A stretch of DNA of 64,000 nucleotides from Tritrichomonas musculus (lineage: Eukaryota > Parabasalia > Tritrichomonadida > Tritrichomonadidae), in NCBI GenBank assembly GCA_039105265.1, contig JAPFFF010000001.1, positions 5,146,001-5,210,000 on the forward strand. The letters run 5' to 3'. The notes under the pieces were generated by a model that was not told the origin of the DNA, made no database searches, and was given only the letters and a program-made list of their open reading frames with translations. Below, piece after piece: positions 1 through 9,827 of this stretch; positions within the stretch are counted from its first letter, which is position 1; each line of letters starts with the position of its first letter. The position numbers were made by a program, and so were the translations under genes.

Positions 1-1790
1 GAAATCCCAGAAAATTCAAAATCACAATTCTGTCTTGGGTATATTTATTTAATTGGTGATTATACTTCGAGAGATATCAACAAAGCAATTCATTACTTAA
101 CACTCGCTGCAAAAAAAAATAATGCAAAAGCACAAAATATTCTGGGAAACATTTATTATAAAGGTAAATATATTTTGAGAGATATCAACAAAGCGATTCA
201 CTATTATTCACTCGCTGCAAATCAAAATAATTCAAACGCACAAAATAATCTCGGAAACATTTATTATGAAGGTAAATATATTTCGAGAAATATCAACAAA
301 GCGATTCACTATTTCACACTCGCTGCAAATCAAAATGATATAGATGCACAAGCTATTCTAGGGAGTATTTATTATGAAGGTAAATATATTTTGAGAGATA
401 TCAACAAAGCGATTCATTATTTAACACTCGCTGCAAATCAAAATGATGCAATAGCACAAAACAATCTTGGGAAAATTTATTATGAAAGTAAATATATTCT
501 AAGAGATATCAACAAAGCGATTCATTATTATTCACTCGCGGCAAATCAAAATGATGAAAATGCGCGAACCATTCTAGGAACCATTTATTATGAAGGTAAA
601 TATATTCCGAGAGATATCAACAAAGCGATTCACTATTATTCACTCGCTGCAAATCAAAATTATGCAATAGCACAAACTAATCTCGGAATTATTTATTATG
701 AAGGTAAATATATTCCGAGAGATATCAACAAAGCGATTCACTATTATTCACTCGCTGCAAATCAAAATAATGCAAACGCACAAAATAATCTCGGAAACAT
801 TTATTATGAAGGTAAATATATTTCGAGAGATATCAACAAAGCGATTCATTATTATTCACTCGCTGCAAATCAAAATAATTCAAACGCACAAAATAATCTC
901 GGAAACATTTATTATGAAGGTAAATATATTTTGAGAGATATCAACAAAGCGATTCATTATTTAACACTCGCTGCAAAACAAAATAATGCAGAAGCACAAA
1001 ATATTCTGGGAAACATTTATTACAAAGGTAAATATATTTCGAGAGATATCAACAAAGCGATTCATTATTATTCACTCGCTGCAAAACAAAATATTTCAAA
1101 AGCACAAAATATTCTTGGAAATATATATTATGTAGGTAAATATATTTCGAGAGATATCAACAAAGCGATTCATTATTATTCACTCTCTGCAAATCAAAAT
1201 AATGCAATAGCACAAACTAATCTCGGAATTATTTATTATGAGGGTAAATATATTTTGAGAGATATCAACAAAGCGATTCATTATTTAATACTCGCCGCAA
1301 ATCAAAATAATGCACATGCACAAACTAATCTCGGAATTATTTATTCAGAAGGTGAATATACCTTGAGAGATATCAACAAAGCGATTCATTATTTAACACT
1401 CGCTGCAAATCAAAATTATGCAATAGCACAAACTAATCTCGGCTTTATTTATTCAGAAGGTGAATATATTTCGAGAGATATCAACAAAGCGATTCATTAT
1501 TTAACACTCGCTGCAAAACAAAATTATGTAATAGCACAAACTAATCTCGGAACCATTTATTATGAAGGTAAATATATTTCGAGAGATATCAACAAATCGA
1601 TTTATTATTATTCACTCGCTGCAAACCAAAATTATGTAATAGCACAAACTAATCTCGGAATTATTTATTATGAAGGTAAATATATTTCGAGAGATATCAA
1701 CAAAGCGATTCACTATTTCACACTCGCTGCAAATCAAAATCATGCAAGTGCTCAGTATCTTCTTGGATTCATTTTTTTTACAGAAAATTA
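1..1790 (+). repeat. 108-bp tandem coding repeat (Sel1 units)
   Basis: Sixteen copies of a 108-bp unit run head to tail. The word GATATCAACAAAGCGATTCA recurs every 108 bases. Differences cluster in the codons between the two helices, while the rest is nearly identical at DNA level. That points to recent unit duplication or gene conversion. Confidence 0.92.
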
Positions 1791-2532
1791 TAATCATGAA
1801 AATGCAAAGAAAGGAAGATATTATTTGATGATGGCTTCAAAAAACAGGTATAAAGAAGCCCACTTCCATGTTGGCTTCTTATATCATGAAGGGAAATATG
1901 TTGATCAAGACATCGAAAAAGCTGTTCATTATTACAAAGAAGGATCATCGTTTAATGATCAATATGCAAAAAATAATCTTGGAATAATTTATAAAAATGG
2001 TTTTCATGATAAAATTCAACCGAAAATTGGCTTGGCGATTGAATATTTTGAAGAAGCCATCCGTCAAAAGAATGATGCGGTGTCCATGTACAATCTTTCG
2101 AATATTTACATGTATGACGAAAGAGTCAATCAAAATATCGCCAAATCTATTGAAATGTTGATCAAATCATTTAATCAAGGATTTCAGCCGTCAATTGTTC
2201 TTCTCAGCATTGAATTAATTAAAAAAACAATCAACTTCAATAATTTCAATTATGCAAAAATCAAAGAAGAAATTGATAAATACAAAGACACAACAGACAA
2301 GTTGAAAATGGGAATACAACAAATAATCTTCTTTTTTAAACTATATGATGCAAATATTTTTGAAGAAATATATAATAATTACAGGAAAATTGAATATTTA
2401 TATGATATTACTCTTTGTCCTATCGCATCAAATAAAATGGTAATCAGAAACAAAAAAGATCCTCCACCCGGCATTAAACTTCCTCCTCCAATTTCGTCTC
2501 TATTTTATGAAGGATTTGGAATTGAAATTTGA
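1..2532 (+). CDS. Sel1-like repeat protein, 5' end outside window
   Basis: The frame is open from base 1 to the TGA at 2530-2532 (843 codons visible), so the start lies upstream. Residues 1 to about 580 are sixteen near-identical 36-residue units with the core D-I-N-K-A-I-H-Y and L-G-x-I-Y-Y-E-G-K-Y, which is the helix-turn-helix signature of Sel1-like (TPR-related) repeats. Four more diverged units follow, then a non-repeat C-terminal tail of about 150 residues with a proline-rich patch near the end. I see no signal peptide or membrane segment in the visible part. Sel1 repeats usually act as protein-binding scaffolds; the partner cannot be told. The family is strongly expanded in trichomonads, and a truncated relative of the C-terminal part lies at 53669-54125. 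The family call is firm and the function is unknown. Confidence 0.9.
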   Translation, partial: EIPENSKSQFCLGYIYLIGDYTSRDINKAIHYLTLAAKKNNAKAQNILGNIYYKGKYILRDINKAIHYYSLAANQNNSNAQNNLGNIYYEGKYISRNINKAIHYFTLAANQNDIDAQAILGSIYYEGKYILRDINKAIHYLTLAANQNDAIAQNNLGKIYYESKYILRDINKAIHYYSLAANQNDENARTILGTIYYEGKYIPRDINKAIHYYSLAANQNYAIAQTNLGIIYYEGKYIPRDINKAIHYYSLAANQNNANAQNNLGNIYYEGKYISRDINKAIHYYSLAANQNNSNAQNNLGNIYYEGKYILRDINKAIHYLTLAAKQNNAEAQNILGNIYYKGKYISRDINKAIHYYSLAAKQNISKAQNILGNIYYVGKYISRDINKAIHYYSLSANQNNAIAQTNLGIIYYEGKYILRDINKAIHYLILAANQNNAHAQTNLGIIYSEGEYTLRDINKAIHYLTLAANQNYAIAQTNLGFIYSEGEYISRDINKAIHYLTLAAKQNYVIAQTNLGTIYYEGKYISRDINKSIYYYSLAANQNYVIAQTNLGIIYYEGKYISRDINKAIHYFTLAANQNHASAQYLLGFIFFTENYNHENAKKGRYYLMMASKNRYKEAHFHVGFLYHEGKYVDQDIEKAVHYYKEGSSFNDQYAKNNLGIIYKNGFHDKIQPKIGLAIEYFEEAIRQKNDAVSMYNLSNIYMYDERVNQNIAKSIEMLIKSFNQGFQPSIVLLSIELIKKTINFNNFNYAKIKEEIDKYKDTTDKLKMGIQQIIFFFKLYDANIFEEIYNNYRKIEYLYDITLCPIASNKMVIRNKKDPPPGIKLPPPISSLFYEGFGIEI

Positions 2533-3182
2533 TATTAGTTATATTCACTAATTATCTCGCAAAAAGATGATGAAAAAGCAAAAACAAACAAACAAAAAAA
2601 GTATTCAAAAAATCTAGCCAAAAAAATTGTCAAAAACGATTTGATTTTATTTGACACAGTAGCTTTACTTTTACCGTTTGAATTCAGGTGACCGTTATTT
2701 TGTATTGATCTTATTGAACCCGTTAATAAACATGATTGCGCATCCTAGCATGGCGCTAAATAACATCACATTAAGCAATAATATCGTTCATCTGGATTTC
2801 ACCAAAAGTACCAAATTGATACAAGCAATGATGCAACATTTAGCACTTTTGATGTATTTTTTTTGGTTTTTACTTACAACCAAGTATATGATTGTCGATA
2901 TTTATCTAGCAAAATGGCACATAAAGGCTTCTCTAAAAAAGTTTTATATATATAATAAAATATTAAATGATGTTACCTCTTTTGTATTTATGGAATAGTG
3001 CTGATCTAATTACTAACATCCAAAACATGGAAACAAAAAGCCATAAAAACAATGAAAAAGTAGATATTGTATTTGCTAATGATAAAGTTGTTCAACGAAT
3101 ACTTTATTATTTCCAAGTATTCTAATTTTATTAAAAATTATAAATATAAAAAAAATATTATTTTTAATTCCAAAAAGAACGA
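2533..3182. other. Intergenic region, AT-rich
   Basis: I see no recognisable gene here. A 106-codon open frame at 2678-2998 (+) has no repeat or domain signature and is probably chance. Confidence 0.5.
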
Positions 3183-3521
3183 TTGATTAAGTATGAAATG
3201 ATATTTGTGCAGTTTGAGAAGTATAGAATTAACAATCAGGAAATTATGATTGATTTCAAAGGCGTAACAGCCTTAGTCAATGCAATAGAATATTATCAGA
3301 TTTTTCTGATGACATTGGCAACAAATCCTGACAATAAGCAACATTCAAAATTTTGTGTTCTCTGTAAAGATTTGGTCATGAATTGTTTCAAAGTTCCTGT
3401 TGACCAAAAAAAAATTGGCATCAATAATGTCAATATGAGAGATTTGAATGAATTTGGAAACAGAGTATTTAAATTTTTGTATGAAAACGATATCTTCTTC
3501 TTGTTGTGCTTAATTGCTTAG
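3183..3521 (+). CDS. Unrecognised 112-residue open frame, possible gene relic
   Basis: This frame encodes a mixed-charge protein with ordinary-looking amphipathic segments. The codons just after its stop keep a protein-like composition until about 3590, and another short frame follows at 3609-3794. That would fit the remains of one longer decayed gene. I do not recognise a family. Neighbours on the minus strand are pseudogenes, so decay is plausible. It could equally be non-coding. Confidence 0.25.
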   Translation: MIKYEMIFVQFEKYRINNQEIMIDFKGVTALVNAIEYYQIFLMTLATNPDNKQHSKFCVLCKDLVMNCFKVPVDQKKIGINNVNMRDLNEFGNRVFKFLYENDIFFLLCLIA

Positions 3522-3608
3522 GATGATGACATTTTTGATATAAAGGTGAATTCAACAGCGGTTTTAGGCAAAATTTCAAAATATTATTAATATCATTGCC
3601 CGCCAATA

Positions 3609-3794
3609 ATGATAGATAATAAATTGTATTCAAAATTGGCCGAATCAAATTTGTTGGATGAATTTGAAAATGGTGGAAAGATTTATGATGATGAAAAACT
3701 GATGAATCTTCCTCAACGTTATGTGCAGTTATTTGTTTTCCTCAAGTTTTTTAAAAGCAAAACTTTAAAAATAAATAAAAAGATTGAAAAATAA
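3609..3794 (+). CDS. Short open frame, possible 3' part of the same relic
   Basis: Sixty-one codons, acidic at first and then ending in a lysine-rich tail. No domain is recognised. It lies about 90 bases downstream of the 112-residue frame on the same strand and may be a continuation of the same degraded gene. Confidence 0.2.
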   Translation: MIDNKLYSKLAESNLLDEFENGGKIYDDEKLMNLPQRYVQLFVFLKFFKSKTLKINKKIEK

Positions 3795-3839
3795 ATTAAT
3801 TTTAATTGAAAAAGTTATTTCATTTTTTTCCACTTCGAA

Positions 3840-4680
3840 TTAAAAAGGAAATTGCTTTTTGTATTCTGAAATCATTTGTGAAACTTCTTTGATTTCTTGC
3901 TGTGATAATGAAGCTAGATTGAAATTGTTTTTCTCCAGAACTTCGCAAATGATTTTGAACGATGGCCTGCTTTCAATTTCATTGCACCTACATGCATCGA
4001 TCAATTACTGTGCAAGTAAAGAAAGTGTTGATAAAACAGAACTGCTCATAATAACAGGATTTTTTCCTCCACTCAAGATGAAATAAACTATTTTGCCAAA
4101 TGATGAAACATCTGCCATTTGCTCTTCTTTGCTTGGATGGTCAGATTTGATGATTCGTGAGTATTCGAATTCACCGATTTTGATTTTTCCGCTGGATGTC
4201 AATTGAATGCTTGACAGCATCAGATACTTGTGAATGATTTTTTGCGAATGAATGTATTTCATTCCTTCAGCAATCTGATAAATTGAAAAAACTTACTGGA
4301 CTTTTGAAAGACTTCCTTCTTTGACTGCTCGTTCCAAATTACTCGAACAATATTCAACAAGAATCGATAACTGGTGATTTTGATTATTAACTGTCTCGCA
4401 TTCTGCTTTAAGAACGTTTGGATGATTGAGATTTCATGATTTCTAATTCGTTAACTAAGTTTGCTGAGCTTTCTTGATTTATCTTTTCTTTTAATACGCA
4501 TATCTCTTTCATCATAACTTTTACGTATTTGTTGCCATTTCCAACTCTTATATATTCAAACTTTTCAAAAGACTGATTTGATTCCGAATCATTCAATTTG
4601 AATTGATGCATTTGTTGCAATTGTCGGCCAATTGGAAATATATTTTCGTTATCTTCTTTTTCTTTCAATAGATGCTTCAA
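3840..4680 (-). pseudogene. Protein kinase pseudogene
   Basis: Read on the minus strand this is a eukaryotic protein kinase domain in order. There is an N-lobe piece with a V-G-N-G-N-K-Y loop, a helix C region ending in N-E-L-E-I-M-K, then N-H-P-N-V-L, a hinge with L-V-E-Y, and the catalytic-loop region Y-I-H-S-Q-K-I-I-H. Next comes a DFG-equivalent that reads G-E-F-E, and a C-terminal helix resembling the R-P-S-F kinase end. The normal HRD aspartate position is lost (I-I-H-K-Y), DFG is changed, at least two in-frame TAA codons interrupt the domain, and one frameshift lies near 4440. It cannot be an active kinase. Trichomonads have a huge kinase-like repertoire, so a dead copy is unsurprising. 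Confidence 0.75.
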
Positions 4681-4739
4681 TTTTTAATAACTCTTATTGT
4701 CGGTTCGATGTGTCTTTCTTCAAGGAGATGGATTATCTC

Positions 4740-5565
4740 AGCTTTTTTAAAGCCACAGTGTTTGGTTCATTTCAGCTCCGTTGATTTCCAAATATTGGAA
4801 GATCTGAATCGATCCAAAGAACGCCGCGTACTCCATAAGCGTGACACCGTTATTAATGATGTCATTGGAATTACATTGATTGAAGCCAAAAGAAAAGCCG
4901 CTAATTCCAGGAGAATTGTCGTTTGATTCGTTCTGCTTTTGAATAAGAAAAGCGTTTGTTTCATATATCGATGGCTTAATCGTTGATTTAAGCGAGATAT
5001 TACTCTGGTTCACATATGTAATGAACTCTTCGATTAATTCTTCTTGGATCAATTTGCAGATGTAGCTGTCATTTTCGCCTTTTTTCCGATTTTCAAAAAA
5101 ATTGGCGGGCAGATCATTCTTTATCTCCTCAACCCAGACAGCTGCATTTCCATTTGATGGACCATTGTTACCGGATTTTGGGAATCATTCTTTATCGGCG
5201 AAAGGCAGTATTTCTGGAGCGAAGTACTGCGGATATTTTTTTTTTCATATTCGCTGGTGATAATTTGTTTAACAACCTGCTCGTCCATGTTCAGGATTTT
5301 TTCTTCAACGAGAAACAGGAGCAGACACTTGTTGCTCTTAAAAATATTTTTCTGGATTTGAATAGTACTTTTTGATATCGTCTTTGAAATAATTTAAGAT
5401 TCGATCGATCTTGCCGAAAAAGTTCAGACAGCTGTGGTGGTTATTGCAAATTGAGACAATCAAATGGAAAAATAATTTAAGATCGCGTTGATCATCTCGT
5501 ATTTTAGTATTTTGAAAGATTATGTTGAGATTTTCAAAATTTATTTCTTCGTTATTTTAATAACT
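4740..5565 (-). pseudogene. DUF3447/ankyrin-family pseudogene
   Basis: The minus strand keeps the hallmark words of the trichomonad DUF3447 family. These include N-D-S-Y-I-C-K-L-I, then L-I-E-E-F-I-T-Y-V-N, then M-E-Y-A-A-F-F-G-S-I-Q-I-F, in the same order as the intact N-terminus of the neighbouring gene at 6033. The longest intact piece is 4747-5052. Upstream, homologous segments continue to about 5565 but only by changing frame several times and passing in-frame stops. It is a decayed copy with no expected product. It lies just upstream of the intact family member but on the opposite strand. Confidence 0.7.
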
Positions 5566-5642
5566 TCAATGACAATAACAAATTTTGTACTGAAAGGTTA
5601 ATAAAATTTTTATAACGTTTATAATTTTTTTCAAGAATTTTA

Positions 5643-5880
5643 ATTTTATTCCAGGATAACCGTTTTTTAATAATAAAATTTCAATAAGCTCATATAAAAA
5701 GTTTGTATTTTTTTTAAAAATTTATGATTTTTTCCTTACCTTTTTTATTCAAATTTTTCCTTCTCAATTATAATCCCAGGATGATTGATCGTTTTTAATT
5801 CAATTTTCTAATTATATTTTGGTTGATAATCGACATGGTTAAATATTAAACCATCTTAAACGGTTATCCTGGAATAAAAT
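5643..5880. mobile_element. Small MITE-like element with 23-bp inverted repeats
   Basis: A 23-bp sequence at 5643-5665, containing TTCCAGGATAACCGTTT, occurs as a perfect inverted copy at 5858-5880. The 238-bp unit has no coding capacity. Weaker copies of the CCAGGAT word occur inside at about 5774 and just outside at about 5886. I could not define a target duplication. It sits in the 5' flank of the BspA-like gene that starts at 6033. Confidence 0.5.
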
Positions 5881-6032
5881 AAACATCCTGGAATTAAATA
5901 ACAAACGTTAATTGAAAATTTTTAAAATTGAAATTTTTTTAAAATTTTTAGTGGTTATAGTCAAATAAAGGTCAAACATTGTCAAAATTTAAGTTTATAT
6001 TTGAAAATTTCATTTTATTTCATTTTTTTATT

Positions 6033-9000
6033 ATGGAAATAGAAGAATATATTTCTCAAGCCCAAGAAATTCAGCGTCTATTTCTTGGGTTTATTGAAGA
6101 AAGCGATACTGAAGATTTATTGAGCCAACTTAAAAGAATTTTTGAAAATCAAAAGTATAAAGAAATCCCCTGGAAATTACGTAACTTACTCCATTTTATT
6201 TCAGCCATTGTAAGCAACCATTACAGATCCACCGAGTTTTTGGTTAAAATTTTGACTGTTATTAATTATTTTTCTAATGAAATCAAACAATTTTTCACAT
6301 GTAATGAAATCTACGAAATTTTTCAAAAAGACGATCAATTTATGTATCTGCTTTTCGAAAAACAAATCATTACACCTGATGATACTTTTATCTATTCATT
6401 AATTGAAAAAGACAAGCATAGTCATTTCAAACTTTTGCATCATTATTATCCAGTTATTAAAAATTTCATGAGTAAACGAAAAGCGAAGAAATATCAACAA
6501 AATATCAACAAAAAATTCAAAAACAATTTAAATGAATATGAAGAATCTGAACGAAAGTGGATTGAAGGTGAAAATGAATCATATTTATGCAAATTAATTC
6601 GTGAAGATTCAATTATAGAGTTCATTAAATTCACAGCAATGAAAAGTTTGGATTTGTCAAGCGAAATTCCACCTTCACAATTTAACTATAAACAAAATGT
6701 TGCTTGTGCAATACCAACATTGATTGAGTATTCAGCTTTTTTTGGATCTATTAAAATATTTCGTTATTTACTTGCAAATTATGTTGAAACAACTCCAACA
6801 CTTTGGTTTTATGCAATTCATGGGCAAAATCCAGAAATAATTCATTTTCTTGAAGATCATAAAATCAAGCCAAAATTATCAAATTATATGCCAATTTTGG
6901 AAGAAGCAATTCAATGTCATCATCAAAATATTGCCTATTATATTATCAATAATTATATATCAATTGATAACCTTGATCTTGATGAAAATATTTTGAAAGC
7001 AGCTATGCAGAGTTACAATTTCGAATTCTTTCCAAAGGACATCAATATTTTATTAAATAAGGCAATAAATATGAGAGGATTTAACGTTAATGAATTAGCT
7101 TTACGATTCAAATGTTTAACTTTTAATTCAGAAGTCATTAAAATACAAAAATTAGGAAATTATTCAAACCTTGAAGAATTAAAAATCAATTCTCCAACAG
7201 CAGAAATAGGTGATAATGCATTTGAAGGATGTAAATCATTGAAAAAAATAGAAATACTCTCATCTGAAATTAAAATTGGTGATAAAGTATTTGAAGGATG
7301 CGAAACAGTTGAAATTTCAGATAAAATGAAAACAATTCCAAAGAATCTTTTTATGAATTGCACAACACTTAAAAAAGTTACAATTCCTTCATCAATTACA
7401 AAAATCGAAGATAATGCTTTTTATAACTGCATATCATTGAAAGAAATTGAAATTCCTGAATCAGTTGTTGAAATTGAACAAAGTGCTTTTTACGGTTGCA
7501 AATCTATTAAACATTTTCGAATTCCTCCTGGTGTAACTGAAATTACACCTCATTGTTTCAGCATGTGCTCGTCATTGATTCAAATCGATATTCATGAAAG
7601 ATTGAACAAAGTAGGAGAAGATGCATTTTCTGGTTGTTCATTACTCAAAAAAATAGAAATACCTGATAGTATTACAACTCTTAGCAAGCAAGTATTTTCA
7701 AATTGTTCATCATTTACCAAATTAAAGATTCCTGAATCAATCAGTCTCATTGAAGAAAGCGCATTTTATGGATGCAAATCTTTAAAGCAGTTAATAATTC
7801 CATCTTCAGTTACTAGAATTTTATCTCATGCATTTGAAGATTGTTCATCATTGAAAACAATAAAACTGCCATCTGATTTGAAAGAAATTCAATCCTTTGC
7901 ATTTAAAAATTGCAAGTCAATAAGACAAATAATAATTCCATTGTCAGTTACTAAAATCATGTCTCATGCATTTGAAGGATGCAAATCATTAAGATCAATA
8001 AACTTATCTTCTAATTTGAGTGAAATTCAATCCTATGCTTTTCAAAATTGCAAATCATTGGAACGAATTGAAATCCCATCATCAATAACCTCAATTGAAG
8101 ATTCTACATTTAATGGCTGTTTATCATTGAAACAAATTTCAATTCCTTCTTCAATAACCAAGATTGGAAAAGAAGCTTTTAAAAAGTGCGAATCAATAGA
8201 AGATATTTGCATTCCTTCATTAGTTACCTCGATAGATTCTTCAGCATTTTCGTGGTGCAAATCACTAATCAAATTAACAATCCCTGAAGGAATTACTTCA
8301 ATTTCGGATGGACTCTTTGAATTTTGTATTTCATTAAAGCAAATAAATATACCTTTATCAGTGACATCAATTGGCTACAAATCATTTTGTACATGTTCAA
8401 GTTTGACAGATATTGAAATACATCCTCATATCAATTCAATAGGTGCAGGTGCATTTTGCAAATGCTATTCACTTCAAAAAATAAATATTCCTTCATTAAT
8501 CACAAGAATTGAAGATTCAACATTTGATGAATGCCATTCATTAACAGAAATATGCATTCCAGAATCAGTAAATTATATTGGCAACAAAGCATTCAATAGA
8601 TGCATTTCGTTAACAACACATGTTTCAATTCCATCAACAGTGAGCAAAACAGGGGAATTTTCATTTGGATTTTGTAAATCATTAAAACAAGTATATTTGT
8701 CATGCAAAACATCAATTGGTAAAGGAACATTTTATGGCTGTTCATCACTTATAGATATAAACATTGATACCTCAGAAAATGACAATTGTAGTAACTTTTC
8801 AATTGGAGAATATGCATTTACACAGTGTTCATCATTACAAAATATATGTTTGCCAAGTTGTATTCAAATCATTAGCAAAAGTTTATTTGAAAAATGTTCA
8901 TCATTGAATCATATTGAAATTCCATCACAAGTAAATTGTATTGATGAGAAGGCTTTTTCAGAATGCACATCATTAACCGAAATTACAATTCCAGAATCAA

Positions 9001-9827
9001 TTAAAGAAATTAAACCATTTACTTTCAATAAATGCACTTCATTAACAAAAATTACAATTCCAGAATCAGTGAAATTAATTGGAATTGGTGCATTTAAAAG
9101 TTGTAAATCATTGGAAGAAATTACAATTCCTAAAAAAGTATTCGTAATAGAAAAAGAAGTTTTTTGCGACTGCACATCATTAACAAAAGTGACAATTGAA
9201 TCTAAACTCAAATCAATTGAATATGCTGCTTTCAAAAATTGTATTTCGATTAAAACAATAAACATTCCTCGAACTGTTGGTGATATTTGTAAAGAAGCAT
9301 TTTGTAAATGCACATCATTACAATCAATTGCACTTTGTACGAAAATGAATTCTATTCAATCAGGTGCTTTCAAGGAATGTACTTCATTGGAAGAAATAAA
9401 GCTTCCTTTTTCCCTGCATGAAATAGGAATAGGTGTTTTTTATAATTGCACATCATTGACAAAATGCATCATTCCTTTATCTTTTATTAAAATCCCTCAA
9501 TACATGTTTTATGGCTGCAAAAACTTGAGGGAAATAAATTTGCATTCAAACATCATATCAATCTGTTCGTTTGCATTCAATGGATGCGCATCATTGTCCA
9601 ACATTGAAATACCTGATAATGTTTCTTTTATTGGAGAATTTTCTTTTGCACATTGCACATCTTTGACATCTTTTATAATTCCATCAAGAGTTGATTGTAT
9701 CCATTCAAATGTTTTCGATGGTTGCACATCATTGGAAGAAATTAAAGTTACTTCATTAAATACTAAAATTTACGAAGACAACTTCATATTTATATTAAGT
9801 AAATGCAAAATTATTTATCTTGAATAA
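6033..9827 (+). CDS. BspA-like leucine-rich repeat protein with DUF3447-type N-terminus
   Basis: The ATG at 6033 (M-E-I-E-E-Y) is chosen because the frame upstream to 5979 has only a TTG start. It gives 1264 residues. Residues 1 to about 340 match the trichomonad DUF3447/ankyrin N-terminal domain (L-I-E-Y-S-A-F-F-G-S-I, A-I-H-G-Q-N). From about 370 to the end there are roughly 37 LRR_5 (BspA-type) units of about 23 residues with the pattern A-F-x-x-C-x-S-L-x-x-I-x-I-P-x-x-V-x-x-I. I see no signal peptide and no C-terminal membrane helix, unlike the surface-anchored BspA class, so it may be cytosolic or secreted by another route. BspA-like proteins are candidate adhesion or binding proteins. 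Combining the two domains in one chain is notable. The domain calls are firm and the role is unknown. Confidence 0.9.
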   Translation: MEIEEYISQAQEIQRLFLGFIEESDTEDLLSQLKRIFENQKYKEIPWKLRNLLHFISAIVSNHYRSTEFLVKILTVINYFSNEIKQFFTCNEIYEIFQKDDQFMYLLFEKQIITPDDTFIYSLIEKDKHSHFKLLHHYYPVIKNFMSKRKAKKYQQNINKKFKNNLNEYEESERKWIEGENESYLCKLIREDSIIEFIKFTAMKSLDLSSEIPPSQFNYKQNVACAIPTLIEYSAFFGSIKIFRYLLANYVETTPTLWFYAIHGQNPEIIHFLEDHKIKPKLSNYMPILEEAIQCHHQNIAYYIINNYISIDNLDLDENILKAAMQSYNFEFFPKDINILLNKAINMRGFNVNELALRFKCLTFNSEVIKIQKLGNYSNLEELKINSPTAEIGDNAFEGCKSLKKIEILSSEIKIGDKVFEGCETVEISDKMKTIPKNLFMNCTTLKKVTIPSSITKIEDNAFYNCISLKEIEIPESVVEIEQSAFYGCKSIKHFRIPPGVTEITPHCFSMCSSLIQIDIHERLNKVGEDAFSGCSLLKKIEIPDSITTLSKQVFSNCSSFTKLKIPESISLIEESAFYGCKSLKQLIIPSSVTRILSHAFEDCSSLKTIKLPSDLKEIQSFAFKNCKSIRQIIIPLSVTKIMSHAFEGCKSLRSINLSSNLSEIQSYAFQNCKSLERIEIPSSITSIEDSTFNGCLSLKQISIPSSITKIGKEAFKKCESIEDICIPSLVTSIDSSAFSWCKSLIKLTIPEGITSISDGLFEFCISLKQINIPLSVTSIGYKSFCTCSSLTDIEIHPHINSIGAGAFCKCYSLQKINIPSLITRIEDSTFDECHSLTEICIPESVNYIGNKAFNRCISLTTHVSIPSTVSKTGEFSFGFCKSLKQVYLSCKTSIGKGTFYGCSSLIDINIDTSENDNCSNFSIGEYAFTQCSSLQNICLPSCIQIISKSLFEKCSSLNHIEIPSQVNCIDEKAFSECTSLTEITIPESIKEIKPFTFNKCTSLTKITIPESVKLIGIGAFKSCKSLEEITIPKKVFVIEKEVFCDCTSLTKVTIESKLKSIEYAAFKNCISIKTINIPRTVGDICKEAFCKCTSLQSIALCTKMNSIQSGAFKECTSLEEIKLPFSLHEIGIGVFYNCTSLTKCIIPLSFIKIPQYMFYGCKNLREINLHSNIISICSFAFNGCASLSNIEIPDNVSFIGEFSFAHCTSLTSFIIPSRVDCIHSNVFDGCTSLEEIKVTSLNTKIYEDNFIFILSKCKIIYLE

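Noticed and set aside
698-934. 78-codon open frame overlapping the Sel1 gene
   Set aside because: It is a second frame through the same 108-bp repeat and repeats itself with that period; it has no independent support.
1-1790. CRISPR-like regular repeats
   Set aside because: The 108-bp repeat is coding (Sel1 units) without unique spacers, and the genome is eukaryotic.
8042-9727. Several minus-strand open frames of 70-134 codons
   Set aside because: They are the antisense of the BspA LRR repeat (C-K-S-L reads as N-D-L-Q on the other strand) and recur with the repeat period.
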